Both the position numbers and the translations under genes were made by a program. A DNA stretch of 64,000 bases from Pocillopora verrucosa (lineage: Eukaryota; Cnidaria; Anthozoa; Scleractinia; Pocilloporidae). This document shows, in pieces, positions 58,010 through 64,000 of the stretch (position 1 is the stretch's first letter; the number at the start of each line of letters is the position of its first letter). Location: contig NC_089321.1 of NCBI RefSeq assembly GCF_036669915.1, positions 9,738,914 to 9,802,913 of the forward strand, read 5' to 3'. The notes under the pieces are model-generated. The model did no database searches. It worked only from the letters and a program-made list of their open reading frames with translations, and had not been told where the DNA came from.

Positions 58010-61000
58010 TCAAAGTTTGGACTGCTTTTTTGACAGTTTTTGCTTTTTAGGTTTTTTTGCAGGTTTATCATTGTTTGAAGAAAATAAGCCACCGGGTAAG
58101 AGTCCTGTGAATATCCCCTCATCCTCCTCGCTCTCCTCCTCCGAAGTCGATTCCCAGCCATGCAAAGTTGCCATGGTGGTTTGAAGATCTGTTTTTCCTG
58201 GCACAATATTCAATAGTTCAAGTTGATGCCACATCACCACTTCCTTCTCTACCATAAGCTGCCATTGCGCAAGCGCCTGTCCTACTCCTTGGCAACCAAT
58301 GCAAAGCTCGCCTATGAGACGTTTTCGACCAATCAGCGGCTTGTCTTTGACATGTATAATGAGGTTGACTTCGTCTAGAAGATCTTCCTCTACTATGAAT
58401 TGTAGTTCTTGTTCAAATCTTGGCTCGAGGTTTTTCTTCATCACCTTTGTTTTCTTTGACGTTATTATTTTTGAGCCTCGCACAAGGTGAAGCTTGACGT
58501 AGGAGTCTGTAGTTAAATAGAGAGAACCGTAAGCAAAGAGCGCCTAATACTCCTTATACCTTATTTGTTCGTTGGTGTTTGTGTTTGTCTGTTCGTCTGT
58601 TCGTCGTTCGTTCGTGTTCGTCTGTTCGTCTGTTCGTCTGTTCGTCTGTTCGTCTGTTCGTCTGTTCGTCTGTTCGTCTGTTCGTCTATTCGTGTTCGCT
58701 CGTATTTTCTCGTATTTTCGTCGTAGGCAAGTTGTATTTTCGTCGTATGTTCTTCGTGCCTGTACGTTTAGATCTCAAAGTTTAAGAAACTTTTAGAGGC
58801 TGCACCCGTGAATACTTAACTATTTATCAAAATTTAAATGATGATAAAAATCGAGGAAATACTTACTACAAGACACTTTTCCGGGGGAGGGTCTCAGTCC
58901 CTTACACTCCTTAATTTTGACAGTTAATTCGCTATTTCCTCCGTAATATCGCATCGATATCAGAATATCACCGCGCTCTGCGCCACGGACCTGAAAAAGA
59001 TAATAAAAAGTGTTTGAACGAGCGCGGAGGAAGGGTGCCTCAGAGATATAAAAATTTGGCGGGAAAATGAGCGAAAACTGTCGTCAGCGTTACACACCGT
59101 GGCGGGAAACGAAAGGACGGAGAACACTTTGGCGGGAAACGAATGGATACGTGATAAGAAGCGACGAAAAGTCGATACAAGTCCCATGAAATTCTAACAG
59201 TGACACACAGCAGTTTTTAAATGCTTGTCTCTCGGTTAACTGATTATAATCGTTGTAAAATTAATGCGAAATGCAATCAACGGTTCAATTTTGAATCCAT
59301 ACTACGGCGTTGCATGGCGTTGCGAATGCGCAATCATAGAACAAAGTGTCACTCACCGAATCAATCCATTTCAGGTCGCCTTCATACGTAGTTTCTTTGG
59401 CTTTACTTTTAAAGCTGACGTCATCAAGCTCTAACTTGTAGGAGCCAATCAAATCTCTGGTTGAGATCTGATTGTAGTCACACACGTGAAGATACATCTT
59501 TTGATCGTCGACTTCTTCTTTGAGAATTTTGATACGAACCTCGTCGTTGAAAACAGGACTAAATTCGTTTCTGATGTACTTTGTTCGCGGTTTAGTTGGA
59601 GTCATTCGATGAAAGGGAAACATTTCTACTTCAACGTAAGTGTAAACTGTTCCACCTACGAATTTCATTGGCAATCCGTCGCAGAAGTAAACTTTTACTC
59701 TTAATTCAGATCTGCAAAAATAATTACCATCGAAATAAATGGACCTCAACTTGGAAAACTTGGGAGAAATTCAATTCTCCCATCCTGCCTCTCTCAATTT
59801 TGGTCTGCAAATTCCATGGAGGCATATCTAACGAACGGCTTTGGAAGGGGGAAGAAGGGTGAATGGACATCCTAAACGCTGTTCAGGAGAAGTGTCCCAA
59901 TAATTAAGGGTGGGAGTGTCGGACGGATGAATACGGATAAAGATATTGAGTGGTGGTAGCGGATAACCACGATAGAGCTTTGCTTCTCCTTTGCTTCTGG
60001 TTTAATTTGAATTTAGAATATTATTTGATTCATGGAGAATTTGAGGTAAGAACGACTTCTCATAACAGAGTCAACCCTCATGTGACAGCAGGTTTAGGAA
60101 TGAAACCCGTTGGGAGACTCCTTTTATTTACTTAGAATTATGTTTTAAACTTCTACAATTTTTTCTCTGCCCAAGAAGTTGGAAGAAAAAGTTTAGTTCT
60201 ACGACTCCTGCATAAGTATCTCTACTTACAGTTCTTCGTCGTAAGCAAGAGAAAACTTGATCCTTCCAAGATTTTCCTACAAGAATCAAACGGTAAATTA
60301 ACCTGTTAGGAGCCCTTTCTTGAGTAGTCGCGCATGCTCGTTGCATTTTGATCACACGGTGCTACGACAGGCGCCGATTAGAAGCTGCCTGCGTATGCGT
60401 CTGCAACTCAGATTTGAGCTCTTTGTACGCCCACTGCTTTTTCGATTGGTAAGGGTCAAGATAGGTCTGTAATGCGTGTCCATGTCCGTTATGAGTAACC
60501 GCGCGACTGAAACAAACATCTGTATAAAAAGCCGGGTGGTAAGTTTCTATTCAAACTGTGGTGCTGCGCCGGTGGGAGAGTATTAAAAGGTAATTTAGTA
60601 TAATTAACTGAGTTGATAACGTAGATCGGCTACCATGAAGTGTTTCAAAGCTGACGTTTCGAGCGTTAGCCCTTCGTCTTCCCTCTGACGAAGGGCTAAC
60701 GCTCGAAACGTCAGCTTTGAAATTCTTTGCGGTGGCCAATGTAGGTTAGCAACTCAGTTGATAGTACCAAACTACCTTGAAACAAACATCATTTGACCTC
60801 CGCACCAAACCATCAATAAAAAAAACTTTGCTTTAAGAGTTTATACTGGCTTTAAACTAGATATCAAACTAAACAAACTAATTGCTATCATATTCCTCAC
60901 CAGTTTCTTTTTATCCGTTGAGGCCGGCTGCACCGCTGTCAACTCCAAATCGGGGGCGGCATCAAGCAATTCAACGCTTGCATCTCTCTTTATCAGGGCT

Positions 61001-62134
61001 TCAAGTTTTGTCAAAGCTCTCTCCTTTGCCTCCTTCAATCCTTTATAAGCTTGACGGATACACAGCAATACCACTATGACAATGATGATTGCTACAATGA
61101 TTCCTACGACCAACCCAGCCTTGCTTCCTGTAACGAATGCAATGGCTGCGCCCGCGTACTTGTCTACCACTGTGATAAGAAAATATAACAGTGCATCATA
61201 TTAAAATGAACGAAATTCGAATTAAAAGCCAGAAATTGAAGAGTGTTGTTCAAGATCGAGTGGAAGTTGATACTTAATATGAAAGACTTTGTATCCTTTT
61301 TTTATTTGCACCCAGGAACAAGTATTTCGAAAAACCGAAGACAAGCGTCTATCGATGCTTGTTTGTACCTTTTTCTGTTTGTTTAATTTCTGTACGAACG
61401 CTTTGCGGACCTATGTGCATGAGCCTGGCTATTCATTTTAGGAATTTAATAACAATACTTTTCCTCAAATACATAAACGTAACCTGCTCGTTTGAGCATG
61501 GAATGAAATCTTACACAAAGGTGCTAACTAGGAAAAGAAAACGATACGAACTCAAACGACTGCGGGACTGAGTCGCGAATCTATTTTTGTAATGCGCAGG
61601 CGATCAACTAAATTCACATAACAATGTTACGATACACGATTATTTAAGAGCTCTATTAGATACGAAATTTGACCTCTCACTTTGAGAAGAAGGTGCGGAG
61701 AGGTTAATAGAGTAATTTTGCGCTTAAAAGTACAGATATATCGTGTGTTTTTTGTCTTCGTGTAAGTCTGGTTTCAGTTGAAAGGGGCTACACACCACCC
61801 ACTGTGAATTCGTTATTATCAACGTTTATTTTGATAACTATCTCGCAAATTGAGGAATATTAAGTGTATGTACTTTTGACTTACGCCAGTTAAAACAACA
61901 AACTCCGTAATCTAAGTAAAAATTCCATGAAATGTTCAATATTCAACACTAAAAGGTTAAGCAGATATCAAGGTTAACTTTTGGCGTTCCATACCAATAA
62001 ACACATTGACTTACATTAACCTGGCTACGCATAAGTAAGACATCAACCAACTTACAAGTTCCGTTTGTTGGCGGAGAAGTGGTCGAAAAGTTCCCCGTAA
62101 AACTGGTGGATGTTATCAAGGTACTGTGTTCCAT
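58010..62134 (-). CDS. Synaptotagmin-like protein 4, glycosylatable N-term, TM, C2A-C2B, about 456 aa
   Basis: Six exons with matching phases: 62056-62134, 60901-61169, 60230-60276, 59357-59711, 58867-58990 and 58010-58506 (1,371 nt). The short Ser/Thr-rich N-terminus has two N-glycosylation sequons (NFS, NGT), then a membrane helix (about residues 45-64, GLVVGIIVAIIIVIVVLLCI) and a linker. C2A (about 117-245) contains IKFSLAYDEEL, RNEFSPVFNDEVRI and VCDYNQISTRDLIGS. C2B (about 255-395) contains ILISMRYYGGNSELTVKIKE, KKNLEPRFEQEL and the WHQL version of WHxL. Calcium loops are poor: C2A loop 1 lacks acidic residues, loop 3 has DYN for DFD, and C2B has Lys-rich loops. The C-terminal tail (about 395-456) is Glu/Ser-rich, then Lys-rich. 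Architecture is that of a classic synaptotagmin, but calcium sensing is unlikely. Confidence 0.88.
58600..58692 (+). repeat. TTCGTCTG octanucleotide microsatellite
   Basis: About nine near-perfect copies of ttcgtctg in the last intron of the gene at 58010-62134. Open frames here (SVRLFVC repeats) are artefacts of the repeat. Confidence 0.93.
60590..60778. repeat. Fold-back pair of the GACGAAGGGCTAACG repeat
   Basis: Two copies of the repeat face each other. The arms at about 60645-60678 (ctgacgtttcgagcgttag) and 60687-60720 (its inverse) are near-perfect with a loop of about 8 bases, and similarity extends outwards to aactgagttgat / aactcagttgat. It lies in an intron of the gene at 58010-62134. 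Confidence 0.85.
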
Positions 62135-62139
62135 TTCGT

Positions 62140-63350
62140 CGAGTTAGTTTATATCTTGCTTGGCACTGTCAGTTTTTCGATCAAATTCTTCAGTGTTCTC
62201 AATTGGCGGGCGGTTGTTGAATCCTCGCTCTCGCGTTTCACGGTCAAAGATTCATTGCCCGCTCATTTCAAGATGAGCGTTCTGTTTGCTGGTTAACTTT
62301 GTTTCAATCGAAATGCTACAAAAAAATCCTCTGAAAAAACGCTTCCAAATTGTTGAAAGGCGTAAGTCTTTTGTCAGCAACCAAATCCTAAGCGACTGAA
62401 AGCTTGAATAAATATTTTCCCCCGGGGCAACAGACTGGAAGATGAATTGTAAAGAACTTGCGGGAAAACGCAAGTTGCTATGTTCGAGGTTCTTGATTGT
62501 CTTAATGATAATTAGCTTTCTCTGTGGTCAGAATTCTGCAAGATGTAATGATGTGATAGCAACATCTCACGGAAAGCAATGACTGCAATAATTACGTTGC
62601 GAGGGCAGACGCAAATGCAGCTATTGAAAATTCAGTTGTGAGCAGCGCCCTCTGAAGTGCAGCAAATATGTGCATTTTTTACACGCTTGGTTTACGGAAA
62701 TGTCTTCATTTTAATTAGTTTGATGTTTTATTTATAACACTCTCCAAATAAAAAGTAGCATTTCAATTAAATCTTATTTAAACAAAAAGAAACAAGGCTC
62801 TTTAGAATCGTTCCCAACAAAAATATTTGAGCACAAATACACCCCCTGTCTGAAGAAGAAATCTAATTTGTTCAATTTAAATCTTTTATGGTTTTTTCTT
62901 AGAACTTTCATGGTGAAATAATGAGATGTTAACCCTTTATTAAAAATTTGAATTTTAATCTCGCTCTCAATTTTAAAGCAGGGAAAGATGGCTGTTAAAA
63001 TCCATCGAAATTTGCTAAAAAAACGAAAATCTTTCCTAGTGAAAAAAATGTCTGAACAAAAATATTTGAAAAAAATTATGCCCTCTACCTGAAGAAAAGA
63101 TATAATTTTCTCATCTTTTAATTTTGGTTTTTTTGTTATTTTCCTTGCTTGTAAAAATTGAGATTTTCAGCTTGTCTTTTTAACAAGATAAAAATGACGT
63201 GCAAACTTGTACTTACAAATTATTTAATTACTTTTTGTATGATAATGCTCATTTTTCAGGTTTCCCTATTTTTCAAGATTTCATGATGAGATTTTAAAAC
63301 GTAACATCTATCATCAGTAAGAGAAGGTTCTTTCTATATATGAAAGCTAA
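62140..63350. other. Upstream region of the gene at 62134, no supported gene
   Basis: AT-rich, with long A/T runs. It presumably holds the promoter and any untranslated first exon of the synaptotagmin-like gene, but no element can be pinned down. Confidence 0.4.
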
Positions 63351-63354
63351 GTTG

Positions 63355-63735
63355 CTAAAAAGTTGATAAAATTGCTATTTTGATCAAAATAATTTTTATT
63401 ATTAAACAATTTTGTTTCTCCATCAAGTTTCCGCCGTTGAGTTTCTGGAGCGGGCAGTTATCTGAAATAGAAAGCACGTCTTTCTCGCAGGAAGAGAGTT
63501 TTTTAATGATTAATTCTATCAATGATTTAACGTACTTGCTGCATGATTGTGAAAGCGAATGATCCGGTATTGACAGATTTCCAGATAGATTAGAAAAATT
63601 GATCTTTTTAAACTCAGCCTGATCGTTTGTGACGTACTCAACATTTCCGACACTTCTAGCTTTCTCACCATCATCAGCGCTTCGGTACAAGAGCTTCATC
63701 GCTCGCGAGAAGGCGTGTGGCCTTAAGCAACACAA
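63355..63735 (-). CDS. Unrecognised open frame, possible last exon
   Basis: I do not recognise this. A minus-strand frame of about 125 codons has mixed, non-repetitive composition in its first 90 residues (ADDGEKARSVGNVEYVTND, then LSGNLSIPDHSLSQSCSKYV) and an AT-rich, hydrophobic end. A minus-strand AATAAA at about 63394-63399 falls near the end of the frame, so a shorter real product or a 3' exon of a gene starting beyond the window is possible. No splice site or domain is clear. Confidence 0.3.
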   Translation of the reverse strand: MCCLRPHAFSRAMKLLYRSADDGEKARSVGNVEYVTNDQAEFKKINFSNLSGNLSIPDHSLSQSCSKYVKSLIELIIKKLSSCEKDVLSISDNCPLQKLNGGNLMEKQNCLIIKIILIKIAILSTF

Positions 63736-64000
63736 GCGCTAACAATTAGGGCCTGCTCGCAGGCTTCAACACCACTGAATCTCGCAATTTACAAGACGCA
63801 TGTCAAGTATGATCCTCTTAATATATGCGTCAACTCATTATCGAGTTCTCTGGAGCTCAGTTGAAGAGAAACAAACCGCTGACCCTTAGGACAAATGTTC
63901 CAATCCTCTATGCTCGACGTTCGTGACAGAGGAACAGTTCATCTTTCGTTAATTTTCTTTACAAGGCACATTTAAATTGACCTGTTAATTTGCCGCAGAA

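Noticed and set aside
58572..58796. Two overlapping plus-strand frames with SVRLFVC repeats.
   Set aside because: Translation of the TTCGTCTG microsatellite.

Overview
The window looks like nuclear DNA from an anthozoan cnidarian, most likely a stony coral. It is AT-rich, its genes are cut into many short exons with GT-AG introns, and it is full of short non-autonomous repeats. Several repeats, such as the one carrying the core GACGAAGGGCTAACGCTCG, are of a kind I associate with coral and anemone genomes. The taxon is inferred from this repeat style and from gene content, not from a marker gene. All confidently recognised genes lie on the minus strand.

Region 1 (about 0.7-22.3 kb) holds one large chromatin gene of the BAZ2 (TIP5/BAZ2B) family. 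I could trace 38 exons whose phases all join, giving about 2,070 residues: a Ser/acidic N-terminus, TAM/MBD, a charged coiled coil built partly from duplicated exons, DDT, WHIM motifs, AT-hooks, two consecutive PHD fingers (vertebrate BAZ2 has one) and a bromodomain. Its introns carry many MITE-like copies, a tRNA-derived SINE and a long CTGT tract. A possible divergent gene or gene relic lies on the plus strand at its promoter (22.4-23.3 kb).

Region 2 (about 26.2-33.6 kb) contains two synaptotagmin-like genes in tandem, each encoding one transmembrane helix and a single C2 domain. Region 3 (33.6-42.4 kb) is gene-poor and holds MITEs and a tRNA-like SINE. Region 4 (42.4-45.9 kb) is a third synaptotagmin-like gene with C2A and C2B. 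Region 5 (45.9-49.6 kb) is gene-poor. Region 6 (49.6-54.7 kb) is a vesicular-type zinc transporter (SLC30/ZnT, seven exons). Region 7 (58.0-62.1 kb) is a fourth synaptotagmin-like gene, the most complete, with a glycosylatable N-terminus, one membrane helix, C2A, C2B and a charged tail. The final 1.8 kb has one unplaced open frame.

The right two-thirds can therefore be read as a same-strand cluster of four diverged membrane-anchored C2 proteins with a vesicular zinc transporter among them. Calcium-binding aspartates are kept in only one of the four, which suggests that most act without calcium. Whether the cluster is a functional neighbourhood (secretory vesicles) or only tandem duplication around an unrelated gene cannot be decided from sequence.
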